The translations under genes and the position numbers were made by a program. A DNA stretch of 60,653 bases from Gammaproteobacteria bacterium. Lineage in GTDB: Bacteria > Pseudomonadota > Gammaproteobacteria > Pseudomonadales > Azotimanducaceae. Shown in pieces: positions 52,719 to 60,653 of this stretch; the first letter of the stretch is position 1; every line of letters begins with the position of its first letter. Location: positions 84,179 through 144,831 of the forward strand of contig VXSY01000110.1 in NCBI GenBank assembly GCA_009837725.1, written 5' to 3'. A model generated the notes under the pieces. It had not been told where the DNA came from. It saw only the letters and a program-made list of their open reading frames with translations, and ran no database searches.

Positions 52719-53963
52719 TCAGAAGTCCCAGCCGACGAAGGGCGACGGGAGTCGCAGCACGCGATCCAGTGAGTGCAGCAAGGCCTCGTCTGCAGCGAGA
52801 TCGTCTGTGAGCGTCAGGCTTGAGGCCGGACGGACCCCCATCCACATGCGGCTGAAGGCGCCCACCGAGGCATTCAGCGTGGGTAGGCCGGGGGCGTGGC
52901 CCGGCTCGGCGGCGGACGATTCGCCGAGCGTCACGGTGTAGTCGCCGGCGGTTCCGCGCCAGCCCTGTCGGCTGCCCAGGAAGCCCTCCACAGGATCGGT
53001 GAGGGTGAGGTTGAAGCGCAGCGTTTCCGCGTCGAGGCAGGTCCCTGCAAGGCACTTCGCCACGTCCAGCATCCGCAGTTGCCACCACGCATCCGCGCTT
53101 TGGTAGCTCTCGTGCTTGGAGCCTTGCGACAAGCCCCGATTGCGGAACGGCTGGCGCAGCAAGTCTTGGAACTGGATCTCCGGGGGCTCCTCCATTTCGA
53201 CGGTGGAGACCTGATCGCCGAGCGCGGCGATGGCTGCAAGGAGCTCGAACAACTGCTCGTCGTTTTGCCACGCCATGAGCGTGATCCGGTAGGGGCCGTG
53301 CTCGTCCTTCGCCTCACCCCAGAAGAAGTGCGACAGCGTGCCGCCGGGTCCGTCCTCGTAGCCAAGGCCGAACCACTCATGCTCCGGCATCATTTCCAAG
53401 CCCTCGAGACGTTCCGCGGTGGTGAGATTGACGCCGCCGTGACCACGCCGGCGATCCATCATCGCCCCATGCACGTCGCGCCAGCGCGAAGGGCCGACAC
53501 GCACTGGCGGGCGCGACATCTTCGGTACTTGCAGCGTTGCCGGATCGAAGCGAAAGTGGTTGACGTAGCTGCCGGTGCCGAAACCGACACGGTTGTAGAA
53601 GCCCTGCTCGAACATGCCGAGGGCCGACACGGCAGCGCCAGACTCCGCCTGCCGCGCCAGGGTCTCGGCGGTGAGCTTCGCCGCCGCTCCGAGCCGCCGG
53701 GCCACGTGGCTGGTGGTGACCGCCGCCACGACGCCAAGCCCCAAATCGGCATTGCCGTGGCGGATCTGCCCTGGGGTGGACATCACGGCGCATTCCGCGC
53801 GGCCATGCACCGGCAGCACAATGCAGTCGTTCACGCGGATGAGACCGCGCATGGCGTCCGTCTCATCCTTGTCGTCGCTGATCCAGCCGCATTCGATCCA
53901 GATGCGATGCACCGCCTCGAAATCGCGGGCTTCGTCGTAGTCTAGGATTTCCATTTCCACCAT
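52719..53963 (-). CDS. Eis-like GNAT N-acetyltransferase
   Basis: About 414 residues with the two tandem GNAT folds and C-terminal SCP2-like domain of the Eis family. The N-terminal GNAT has 'VAAVTTSHVARRLGAAAKLT' (acetyl-CoA loop) and 'ALGMFEQGFYNRVGFGTGSY'; the second half includes 'YRITLMAWQNDEQLFELLAA', and the C-terminal part 'LRFNLTLTDPVEGF'. Eis proteins acetylate amines such as aminoglycosides or protein lysines; which applies here is unknown. Three in-frame ATGs (53975, 53963, 53954) are close together; 53963 has AAGGA at a workable distance. Confidence 0.8.
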   Translation of the reverse strand: MVEMEILDYDEARDFEAVHRIWIECGWISDDKDETDAMRGLIRVNDCIVLPVHGRAECAVMSTPGQIRHGNADLGLGVVAAVTTSHVARRLGAAAKLTAETLARQAESGAAVSALGMFEQGFYNRVGFGTGSYVNHFRFDPATLQVPKMSRPPVRVGPSRWRDVHGAMMDRRRGHGGVNLTTAERLEGLEMMPEHEWFGLGYEDGPGGTLSHFFWGEAKDEHGPYRITLMAWQNDEQLFELLAAIAALGDQVSTVEMEEPPEIQFQDLLRQPFRNRGLSQGSKHESYQSADAWWQLRMLDVAKCLAGTCLDAETLRFNLTLTDPVEGFLGSRQGWRGTAGDYTVTLGESSAAEPGHAPGLPTLNASVGAFSRMWMGVRPASSLTLTDDLAADEALLHSLDRVLRLPSPFVGWDF

Positions 53964-54061
53964 CCTGTCCTTCATTCTCCGTCCCTAACGCCGATAGGCG
54001 CTTTTCTCTTGGGAACTCCCTGTCAGCGCCTTCCGGGGGCGACCCACACGGCTTCCGGGCA

Positions 54062-54081
54062 GGGCGACGCATGCGTCGCCC
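54062..54081. repeat. Perfect palindromic repeat GGGCGACGCATGCGTCGCCC
   Basis: Perfect 20-base palindrome followed by CTACG, the cleanest copy of the dispersed family, downstream of malate synthase. Confidence 0.75.
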
Positions 54082-54168
54082 CTACGGAAAGCGTCCATGT
54101 TCGGGTGCCCCCCTTCATGTGCTAGGGAACGCAGAATGCCTACCCTCCGAGGCACGTCGCCAAGGTAG

Positions 54169-54199
54169 CGTAGGGGTGATCCTTGTCCTCGCCCCTACG
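54169..54199. repeat. Inverted repeat CGTAGGGG / CCCCTACG
   Basis: Eight-base perfect arms around 15 bases, immediately downstream of the malate synthase stop; the arms match the flank (CCCTACG) of the palindrome family. Confidence 0.65.
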
Positions 54200-54206
54200 A
54201 ACGCCT

Positions 54207-56396
54207 TCAAGCGCCGTACTTCGCCTTTGCCTCCCTCCGCCTTGCATGAAGCACCGGCTCGGTGTAGCCGTTCGGCTGCTCCATACCCTTGAAGACGAGA
54301 TCGCAGGCCGCCTGAAAGGCCACGCTGTCGTCGAAGTCCGGCGCCATGTTGCGGTAGTCGTCATCGCCCTCGTTCTGGCGGTCCACCACCGCTGCCATGC
54401 GCCGCATGGTCTCCCGCACCGCGTCCTCGCTGACGACGCCGTGATGCAGCCAGTTGCAGATGTGCTGGCTGGAGATGCGGCAGGTGGCGCGGTCTTCCAT
54501 CAGGCCCACATCGTTGATGTCCGGCACCTTGGAGCAGCCGATGCCCTGATCGACCCAGCGCACGACATAGCCGAGGATGCCCTGGGCGTTGTTGTCGAGC
54601 TCGCGGGAGATGTCTTCGGTGGAGAGGTTCTCCCCGGCCAGGAGCGGGATGGTGAGGATGTCGTCCACGTCGGCGCGAGCGCGCGAGGCAAGTTCCTCCT
54701 GCCTCCCGGCCACGCTCACTTCGTGGTAATGGAGTGCATGCAGCGTCGCCGCCGTCGGCGAAGGCACCCAGGCGCAATCCGCCCCGGCGGTGGGATGGTT
54801 GGCCTTGGTGTTCAGCATCTCCAGCATCTCGTCGGGCTTGGGCCACATGCCCTTGCCGATCTGCGCCCGGCCGGGAAAGCCGGTGGCGAGGCCGGCATCC
54901 ACGTTGGCGTCTTCGTACGCGAGAATCCAGCGCTCCTGCTTCATCGGTTCCTTGCGCACCATGGCGCCCGCGCGCATGGAGGTGTGGATTTCGTCGCCGG
55001 TGCGGTCCAGAAAGCCCGTGTTGATGAAGACGATGCGCTTGCGCGCGACTCGGATGCACTCGCGCAGGTTGAGGCTGGTGCGGCGCTCCTCGTCCATCAC
55101 GCCCACCTTGAGCGTGTTGCGGGCGAGCCCCAGCACGTCTTCCACCCGGTCGAAGAGTTCGCACGTGAAGGCCGTTTCCTCGGCGCCGTGCATCTTCGGC
55201 TTGACGATATAGACACTGCCGGCGCGGCTGTTGCGGTGGCGGCCCAGCGCCTTGAGGTCGTGCACGGCGCAAAGGCTCGTAACCGCCGCGTCCATGATCC
55301 CCTCGAACACCTCGTTGCCGTCCGCATCGAGGATCGCGTCGCTGGTCATCAGATGGCCGACATTGCGCACCAGCAGCAGGCTGCGTCCCGGCAAGGTCAA
55401 TTTGCTGCCGTCGGCGGCGGTGAACTCGCGGTCGCCCACCAGCACGCGATGCACCGTTTCGCCGCCCTTCTCGAAGGTCTCGGACAGCGTTCCGGTCATG
55501 AGCCCGAGCCAGTTGCGATAAACCGCCGTCTTGTCATCGGCATCCACGGCTGCAACCGAGTCCTCGCAGTCCTGGATGGTCGTGACGGCAGATTCCATCA
55601 CCACGTCCTTGACACCGGCATGGTGCGCCGCGCCGACGTTGTGCTGGCGGTCGATCTGGATGTCGATGTGCAGGCCGTTGTGGCGGAGAAGGACGGACGA
55701 CGGCTCGCCTGGCGCCTCGCCAGCAAACCCGGCGAACTGCGCCGCGTTGGCGAGGCCCACGGTGCCGTTCGACGTGTCCGCAAGCAGCTTGAAGCCTTCG
55801 CCGTCCCTTTCGACTCGATACGCGGACACATCGGCGTGGCTGGCGCCATCGAGCGGTACCACGGCACCGAGGGATTGGTCGGCGCGGGCGATCACCAGTT
55901 CGCCCCGCGCCGGGTTGTAGCTCGTCCCCTTCTCGCGTCCCGGCGACTCGGGGATGATGTCGGTGCCGTAGTAGGCATCGTAGAGGCTGCCCCAGCGGGC
56001 ATTGGCCGCATTCAAGGCGAAACGGGCGTTCATCACCGGCACCACGAGCTGCGGCCCGGCCGTCGTTGCGATTTCGGGGTCCACATTGGCGGTCTCGATC
56101 TCGAAATCACCCCCCTCGGGCACGAGGTAGCCGATCTCGGTGAGGAACGCCTTGTAGGCAGCGGCATCATGCGTCTGGCCGCGACGTTCGAGATGCCAGG
56201 CGTCGATCTCGGCCTGCAACTCGTCGCGTGTAGCCAAGAGGGCGCGGTTCTTCGGGGCCAGGTCGCGGACGATGTCGGCAAACCCCGACCAGAACGCATC
56301 CACCTCGACGCCCGTGCCCGGCAGCGCCTCCTTCTCGATGAACTCGTCCAAAACCCGCGCCACGGCCAGTCCCGAACGCTGCACCCGATCCGTCAT
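54207..56396 (-). CDS. glcB: Malate synthase G
   Basis: Condenses glyoxylate with acetyl-CoA to malate in the glyoxylate or glycolate pathway. The 729-residue product matches E. coli GlcB (723). Landmarks: '[18 protein letters not shown]', '[15 protein letters not shown]', '[20 protein letters not shown]' with the Mg-binding acidic residues, '[12 protein letters not shown]', '[20 protein letters not shown]' and '[20 protein letters not shown]'. ATG 56396 has GGAGG six bases upstream. No isocitrate lyase or glycolate oxidase genes are in the window, so its metabolic partner lies elsewhere. Confidence 0.95.
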   Translation of the reverse strand: MTDRVQRSGLAVARVLDEFIEKEALPGTGVEVDAFWSGFADIVRDLAPKNRALLATRDELQAEIDAWHLERRGQTHDAAAYKAFLTEIGYLVPEGGDFEIETANVDPEIATTAGPQLVVPVMNARFALNAANARWGSLYDAYYGTDIIPESPGREKGTSYNPARGELVIARADQSLGAVVPLDGASHADVSAYRVERDGEGFKLLADTSNGTVGLANAAQFAGFAGEAPGEPSSVLLRHNGLHIDIQIDRQHNVGAAHHAGVKDVVMESAVTTIQDCEDSVAAVDADDKTAVYRNWLGLMTGTLSETFEKGGETVHRVLVGDREFTAADGSKLTLPGRSLLLVRNVGHLMTSDAILDADGNEVFEGIMDAAVTSLCAVHDLKALGRHRNSRAGSVYIVKPKMHGAEETAFTCELFDRVEDVLGLARNTLKVGVMDEERRTSLNLRECIRVARKRIVFINTGFLDRTGDEIHTSMRAGAMVRKEPMKQERWILAYEDANVDAGLATGFPGRAQIGKGMWPKPDEMLEMLNTKANHPTAGADCAWVPSPTAATLHALHYHEVSVAGRQEELASRARADVDDILTIPLLAGENLSTEDISRELDNNAQGILGYVVRWVDQGIGCSKVPDINDVGLMEDRATCRISSQHICNWLHHGVVSEDAVRETMRRMAAVVDRQNEGDDDYRNMAPDFDDSVAFQAACDLVFKGMEQPNGYTEPVLHARRREAKAKYGA

Positions 56397-56518
56397 GTGA
56401 CCCTCCACTGGTAGCTTCGCATCCGCCCACATCGGGGCTGCAATCGCAGGGCACGATGAAACGGCGTGCCGCGCGGGGCGCGTAGAATACGCCGCTTTCC
56501 GGGTTCGCTGCCGCCTGA

Positions 56519-58426
56519 ATGCGTTTCGAGTTGCCAGACATCGACGAAATGACCGACGATTTCGTCAGCCGAGGCATTGTGGTGCTTGGCCCGGAGCACC
56601 TCGGCGTGCCGATGGAACTCCACGAGCGCATCTACGAACAGGAAAAGGCCGCCTTTCACGCCAAGCGCTACATCACCACCTCCCTGATCCCCGATGTGCT
56701 CGAAGTGCTGAAGGCGCCGGGCGTCGTGGCGGCGTGCGACGCACTGGTCGGCGAGAACTGGGCCATCTTGCCGTTCACCCACAATGCGCCGTTCGTCAGC
56801 GGTGGGCGCGACCAGCACTGGCACAAGGACGACAACGGCCCGTACAACGCTCGCCGCCACCGCCACCACCATGCCGTGCAGATCGAGATGCTCTACTACC
56901 CGCAGGCGGTGGCCCAGGACATGGGCCCTACCGCAACCGTGCCCTACTCGCAGTACTGGACCTTCAACCACGAGGAGAACCACGACAACTTCGCCGGTGC
57001 GGATCACCTCGACTTCGCCTATCAACTCAGTGGCATGGAAACCCAACCTGCCAGCGGCCCCCGGTCGCGCTACGCCGACGACGACATCGTCCATCGCCGC
57101 ACCGAACACGACCGCAGGATGCGAGACGCGGTGGGAGCCCTGGAGTGGCCTCTCAACAAACCTTGGGAAGCTGCGCCGCTCAAGGCCGGAAGCGTCGTTA
57201 TCTATTCCCACAACCTCATCCACCGCGGCAACCATCGGCGCGACGACTGGCGCACCTGGAAGGACAACCCGCGCTTCATGTGGCGTTTCTGGCTCTATCG
57301 CACGACGGAGCCCACGGGCAAGCCAGCGCCCTGGCAAATGCCGGGCAAGGACGCGCTGACGGGCTTGGACCGCAGCAACGCACCCGAAGACTTGCGCGAG
57401 GTGTGGCGCCATCAAAGCCATTGGCTGCGATCCGGCAGCGCGCCTAGGGCCACCGACACCGGCGATGGGGAGGTGGCGCCTGAAGAGTTGGCAACCCGCT
57501 TGCGCCACAAGGACGACCGTGGCGAACCGGTCCGCATTGGCGCAGCTTACCGCTTGGCCGCGGGCGCCGACTCGGCCTTGGCCGCACGAATTCTCGGCGG
57601 GGCGCTTCGGGACGAACGCGAGAGCGTCCGCCGGGCCGCGGTCTATGGACTTGCCGCGCTCGGGTCTCCGGCCACCGACACGCTTCTCGACGCCAGCCGC
57701 TCCGCAGCCAAGTGGGTGCGCAAAGCTGGCACCTTCGGCCTCGGCGAAGCCGGCGCCCTGCGCGCGGATGTGCTGGAGGCCCTTGCCGAACGCCTGCGCC
57801 AAGACGCGTCCGTGTATGTGCGCTCGGTGGCGGCGGATGCACTCGGCAGCTTCGGCCGCCGCGCCGTTGCCGCGGGACGTGGCCCCGAGCTAATGCCTGC
57901 GGTCCTCGATGCGCTGATCGAGAGCCTCGGCCGAGAGGAGAACCGGCTGGCGATGGATCGGGCGCAGAACCGAAGCATCAAGCTGGTCCGCCCCGCCGAC
58001 GAGAGCGATGTCTGTGAAGGCATCGGCATCGACTATCAAGTGCCGCGCTATGCGCCCGTGCGCTCCGTGGTGCGGGAAAACGCACTCTCAGCCACGGTGA
58101 CGCTATGCTCCCACGGCGCCGCGCTCGCCGGCCAAGTGCTCGAACGCCTGATCGAGTCGCTCACGGACATCGTGCGCGAGGAACGCAATGTCTTCTGCGT
58201 TGGCCTGGCGATGGATGCTCTCGCTCGGCTCGCACACCTGCACCGCACATCGGTCGAACCCGTCGCAATCGCGCACCTTCGCGCCGAGCTTCCGACCATC
58301 CTCGCCGCCTCACCCATCATTTGTTGGGACGCCCTCGGTCGCGTGGGCCTGTCGCCCCCGGCGGCAAGCGACGCGCAGCGAACCCCGGAAGTGCCATTCC
58401 TCAAGCAGGCGCGTGCCAAAGCGTGA
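56519..58426 (+). CDS. PhyH-like dioxygenase fused to HEAT-like repeats
   Basis: 635-residue two-part protein. Residues about 1-330 look like a phytanoyl-CoA-dioxygenase-type Fe(II)/2-oxoglutarate oxygenase: HxD in '[11 protein letters not shown]' (His102, Asp104), distal His in '[12 protein letters not shown]' (about 235) and downstream Arg in '[10 protein letters not shown]'. Residues about 350-620 are helical repeats of HEAT type ('[20 protein letters not shown]', '[20 protein letters not shown]', '[20 protein letters not shown]'). PhyH proteins normally stop after the oxygenase, so the repeat tail suggests a protein partner or a large substrate. ATG 56519 sits 122 bases from the divergent malate synthase start. 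Substrate unknown. Confidence 0.78.
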   Translation: MRFELPDIDEMTDDFVSRGIVVLGPEHLGVPMELHERIYEQEKAAFHAKRYITTSLIPDVLEVLKAPGVVAACDALVGENWAILPFTHNAPFVSGGRDQHWHKDDNGPYNARRHRHHHAVQIEMLYYPQAVAQDMGPTATVPYSQYWTFNHEENHDNFAGADHLDFAYQLSGMETQPASGPRSRYADDDIVHRRTEHDRRMRDAVGALEWPLNKPWEAAPLKAGSVVIYSHNLIHRGNHRRDDWRTWKDNPRFMWRFWLYRTTEPTGKPAPWQMPGKDALTGLDRSNAPEDLREVWRHQSHWLRSGSAPRATDTGDGEVAPEELATRLRHKDDRGEPVRIGAAYRLAAGADSALAARILGGALRDERESVRRAAVYGLAALGSPATDTLLDASRSAAKWVRKAGTFGLGEAGALRADVLEALAERLRQDASVYVRSVAADALGSFGRRAVAAGRGPELMPAVLDALIESLGREENRLAMDRAQNRSIKLVRPADESDVCEGIGIDYQVPRYAPVRSVVRENALSATVTLCSHGAALAGQVLERLIESLTDIVREERNVFCVGLAMDALARLAHLHRTSVEPVAIAHLRAELPTILAASPIICWDALGRVGLSPPAASDAQRTPEVPFLKQARAKA

Positions 58427-58448
58427 CCCGCCGCCGGAAGGTGGCACC

Positions 58449-58883
58449 ATGGGCGACGACCCGCCCGCAAAAGGGGACGGGAAGGTCGCTCCGCTGCGCT
58501 TCCGACTCGCAGCGATGCTCTACGACGCCCTCATCGTCCTCGCCATGTGGATCTTCACGATCGTCCTGCTCGTCACGCTCACAGGCGATGCAGTCATCGG
58601 GGCATGGCTGCAAAGCCTGCTCTTCCTCGAGCTCTACGCGTTCTTTACTCTCTCCTGGACTCACCGAGGCCAGACCATCGGCATGCTCGCCTGGCGGCTC
58701 GAACTGCGCACAGAGGGCCGCTTCACGCCCGCCAAGGCGCTCTGCCGATTCGTCGGCGGTCTCCTCTCCCTGCTCACCCTGGGCCTCGGCCACGCCTGGA
58801 TGTGGTTCGACCCAAAGCGACGCACTTGGCCGGACCGCTTCTCGGACAGCGCCGTGGTACGGACTCCACGACCTGACCCGTAG
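58449..58883 (+). CDS. RDD family membrane protein
   Basis: 144-residue inner-membrane protein with RDD-domain features: 'LRFRLAAMLYDALIVLAMWI' (the Arg and Asp of the name), 'SWTHRGQTIGMLAWRLEL', 'AKALCRFVGGLLSLLTLGLG' and 'AWMWFDPKRRTWPDRFSDSA'. Family function is unsettled. ATG 58449 has GGAAGG about seven bases upstream and lies 22 bases after the PhyH-HEAT stop, so it may be cotranscribed. Confidence 0.88.
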   Translation: MGDDPPAKGDGKVAPLRFRLAAMLYDALIVLAMWIFTIVLLVTLTGDAVIGAWLQSLLFLELYAFFTLSWTHRGQTIGMLAWRLELRTEGRFTPAKALCRFVGGLLSLLTLGLGHAWMWFDPKRRTWPDRFSDSAVVRTPRPDP

Positions 58884-58963
58884 CAATTCCCAAGGCGTTG
58901 CGCTATGTCAGTTTCGGCGCGGCGCTGGGCCCGGACGGTAGGGAACATGACCGCCAGCCGCTT

Positions 58964-60079
58964 TCATGCAGCTCGCCGCACCAGCGCCCCGCCCACGAGC
59001 CAGCACGCGGCTATGGGGATTGCCACTGCGAGCCAAGGAGGGAAGTCCACCACCACGGCCATCGGCGCGAACAGTTCGCCGAGATAGTTGAAAGCGAGGC
59101 CGCCGGCGATGCCCACCGACAGGCGCGCGCCCATGCTCACTTCACGCAGAGGGCCGGCGACGAAACCCAGCGCCAGCCACACCAGACCCAGCACCGCCAC
59201 GGGCTGCAGCACCTTGCTCCACCACGCGACGCCGTGGCGGGAAGCGTCAAGCCCCTCGCGTTCCATGTAGTCGATCTGACGCGCCAGTTCCGCCACCGAC
59301 ATGCGACCAGGGTCGAGCAGCGACTTGACGTTCAAGAGCTCCGGGTCCGCGCGCGTGCGCCACGGGAGAGTGTCGTAGGCGCGCACCACCGTCGCGCCGG
59401 GGTCGAAGTCGAACCGCGTCTCGTGAACGTCGTGCAATAACCAGCCCGCCTCTTGGTCACCACCGCGACCCGCGTCGCCAAGGAAGGTTGCATAGGCGGC
59501 GCGACGGCTGAAGACGAGATTCCTGTCCTCGTCGACGCGGAACTGTCGCACGCCGACGAGACGGTCGCCGCCTCCATAGCCGTCGATGTACGTATAGAGC
59601 AGACCCTCCCGGTGCCAGCGCCCAAAGGGAACGTGTCCGCTGGAGGCTTCCACCCCAGCACCTCGCGCCGCCTCGAACTTCACCGCCGCTCCCGCTTCCT
59701 CCCCCGGCCCGGCCACCGCCTCGCCAAGCCACTGACCCGCAGCCAAGAGCGCTGCCACCGGCAACGCCGACGCCCCAAACAAGCGCACGAGCGAAATCCC
59801 GGCAGCGCGGTATGCCGTCAACTCGCCGTGGTTCGATAGCACTCCGAGCCCCACCAGCGCACCGATGAACGCGGCGTAAGGCACCAGCTCCACCACACGC
59901 CCTGGCGTCGTGTAGGCAACATAGAGCAGCGCATGGAATGGCGTGTAGCCGACGCCGCGGTCCTGCAACTCCTCCACCAACGCAAACAGCGTCACCAGCG
60001 TCAGAAAGCACGCCAATGTCACCAGCACCGCCAGCAGGACGGCGCGGCCCACGTGGCGGTCCATGCCGCCGCCGATCAT
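58964..60079 (-). CDS. lptG: LPS export ABC transporter permease LptG
   Basis: Inner-membrane permease of the LptB2FG complex that extracts LPS toward LptC-LptA-LptD. The 371-residue product has the family layout: N-terminal helix after 'MDRHVGRAVLLA', 'PGRVVELVPYAAFIGALVGL', 'SNHGELTAYRAAGISLVRLF', a periplasmic beta-jellyroll ('EGLLYTYIDGY', 'NLVFSRRAAYATF') and three C-terminal helices ('WWSKVLQPVAVLGLVWLALG'). The ATG overlaps the stop of an upstream ABC exporter gene in an ATGA arrangement, not lptF as usual. LptG and LptF are similar, but the N-terminus favours LptG. Confidence 0.85.
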   Translation of the reverse strand: MIGGGMDRHVGRAVLLAVLVTLACFLTLVTLFALVEELQDRGVGYTPFHALLYVAYTTPGRVVELVPYAAFIGALVGLGVLSNHGELTAYRAAGISLVRLFGASALPVAALLAAGQWLGEAVAGPGEEAGAAVKFEAARGAGVEASSGHVPFGRWHREGLLYTYIDGYGGGDRLVGVRQFRVDEDRNLVFSRRAAYATFLGDAGRGGDQEAGWLLHDVHETRFDFDPGATVVRAYDTLPWRTRADPELLNVKSLLDPGRMSVAELARQIDYMEREGLDASRHGVAWWSKVLQPVAVLGLVWLALGFVAGPLREVSMGARLSVGIAGGLAFNYLGELFAPMAVVVDFPPWLAVAIPIAACWLVGGALVRRAA

Positions 60080-60653
60080 CCGGCGTTGGCGGAGCTGCCC
60101 TCGGTCAGCACTCCGCTTGCATCCTGAAACTGCAGCTCGTGCAGCGTGTAGTAGATGCCGCGCCGGGCAATGAGCTCATCGTGCGTGCCGAGCTCTGCCA
60201 CCCGGCCATGGTGCAGCACCAGCACCCGGTCGCACTCCTGAATGGTCTGCAGGCGGTGGGCGATGACGATGGACGTGCGGCCCTCGGTGAGGCTGTGGAT
60301 GGCATCCTGGATCAGGAGTTCCGTCGCCGTGTCGATGCTGGCGGTGGCTTCGTCCAGCACCAGAATCTGCGGCTTGCGCGCAAGCACCCGCGCGAACGCC
60401 AGCAGTTGTCGCTGGCCTTGCGAGAGATTCTGGCCCCGTTCGGCGAGGCGCGTGTCATAGCCCTCCCGCAAGTCGCGAATGAAGCCGTCGGCATTGACCA
60501 TCTGCGCAGCATCGATCGCCTGTTCGCGGGAGATGGCCGGGTCGTTCATGGTGATGTTGTCGAGCACCGTGCCGGAGAAAATGTGGAAGTCCTGCAGGAC
60601 GATGCCGAGGCGGCGCCTGAGGTCGCTGCTCGCGATGTGGTTCACATCCACAC
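60076..60653 (-). CDS. ABC exporter ATP-binding domain, C-terminal part (truncated by window edge)
   Basis: The last 190 or so residues of an ABC exporter running off the right edge. Visible are the Q-loop 'GIVLQDFHIFSGTVLDNITM', signature 'NLSQGQRQLLAFARVLARKP', Walker B 'ILVLDEATASIDTATE', H-loop 'IVIAHRLQTIQECDRVLVL' and D-loop; Walker A is outside. The 'LDEATASID' form and 'LSQGQ' signature resemble MdlB/multidrug half-transporters. Its stop overlaps the lptG start, so the two are cotranscribed. Confidence 0.88.
   Translation of the reverse strand, partial: VDVNHIASSDLRRRLGIVLQDFHIFSGTVLDNITMNDPAISREQAIDAAQMVNADGFIRDLREGYDTRLAERGQNLSQGQRQLLAFARVLARKPQILVLDEATASIDTATELLIQDAIHSLTEGRTSIVIAHRLQTIQECDRVLVLHHGRVAELGTHDELIARRGIYYTLHELQFQDASGVLTEGSSANAG

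Noticed and set aside
54183-56414. Long open frame on the plus strand opposite malate synthase
   Set aside because: It is an antisense shadow produced by GC-rich codon usage; it has no family motifs, while the minus strand encodes a clear full-length malate synthase G.
1-60653. CRISPR array
   Set aside because: Repeats are dispersed palindromes at irregular distances; there is no regularly spaced direct-repeat array and no cas gene.
1-60653. tRNA, rRNA or other structured housekeeping RNA genes
   Set aside because: No cloverleaf-like sequence with a CCA end or T-loop consensus was seen in the intergenic gaps; a covariance search would be needed to be certain.

Overview
The window is GC-rich, densely packed bacterial DNA from a Gram-negative, most probably gammaproteobacterial, organism. 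Supporting this are a recC-recB-recD operon in gammaproteobacterial order, LexA with an Ala-Gly cleavage site, a lolA-rarA pair, LptG, a TonB-dependent receptor, malate synthase G and a MacB/DevC-type tripartite exporter. The mix of CaiB/BaiF CoA-transferase, two luciferase-like (LLM) oxidoreductases, phytanoyl-CoA-dioxygenase-like protein, cytosolic sulfatase with its maturase, and epoxide hydrolase resembles uncultured marine or host-associated lineages, but that placement is inference. I see no phage, plasmid, IS element, CRISPR array, tRNA or rRNA.

Layout. 0.1-8.9 kb: recC, recB and recD in a tight operon. 8.9-14.2 kb: a frameshifted small coiled-coil membrane protein gene, then sulfatase, formylglycine-generating enzyme, epoxide hydrolase and an orphan AAA ATPase. 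14.2-14.9 kb: a repeat-filled convergent junction. 14.9-21.5 kb (minus strand): mscS-like, hpt, lolA, rarA and a SPOR-CBM9-barrel protein, coupled by overlapping or nearly abutting stops and starts. 21.8-22.5 kb: lexA, divergent from that operon. 22.5-24.9 kb: a tandem-fused CoA-transferase. 25.1-29.2 kb: yejA-yejB-yejE-like peptide importer genes without the ATPase. 29.2-33.7 kb: a two-gene ABC exporter, one half with an N-terminal membrane extension. 34.1-38.0 kb: a GyrI-like protein and a beta-propeller/cytochrome c/carbohydrate-binding protein. 38.1-42.6 kb (minus): a fusion-protein/ATPase/permease/permease exporter operon whose ATPase gene carries an in-frame amber codon. 42.9-47.5 kb: FemAB-like acyltransferase, TonB receptor, DUF1761 membrane protein. 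47.5-54.0 kb: LLM oxidoreductase, an envelope-sugar cassette (GT4, polysaccharide deacetylase, DUF3108), a second LLM oxidoreductase and an Eis-like acetyltransferase. 54.2-60.6 kb: malate synthase G, a PhyH-HEAT fusion, an RDD membrane protein, lptG and the end of another ABC exporter.

How the genes fit together. Three DNA-damage functions (RecBCD, RarA, LexA) lie within 22.5 kb. The sulfatase and FGE form an enzyme and maturase pair. Much of the rest serves the envelope: LolA, LptG, MscS, the GT4/deacetylase pair, the TonB receptor and several ABC systems.

The most distinctive non-coding feature is a load of short dispersed palindromic repeats of at least three kinds, concentrated at convergent gene ends but also inside operons. 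One REP-like copy lies inside a 61-bp duplication of the mscS translation-start region and creates a 30-codon leader ORF. Two genes look broken: the ABC ATPase by one amber codon and the DUF1640-like gene by a frameshift. Raw reads would decide whether these are real.
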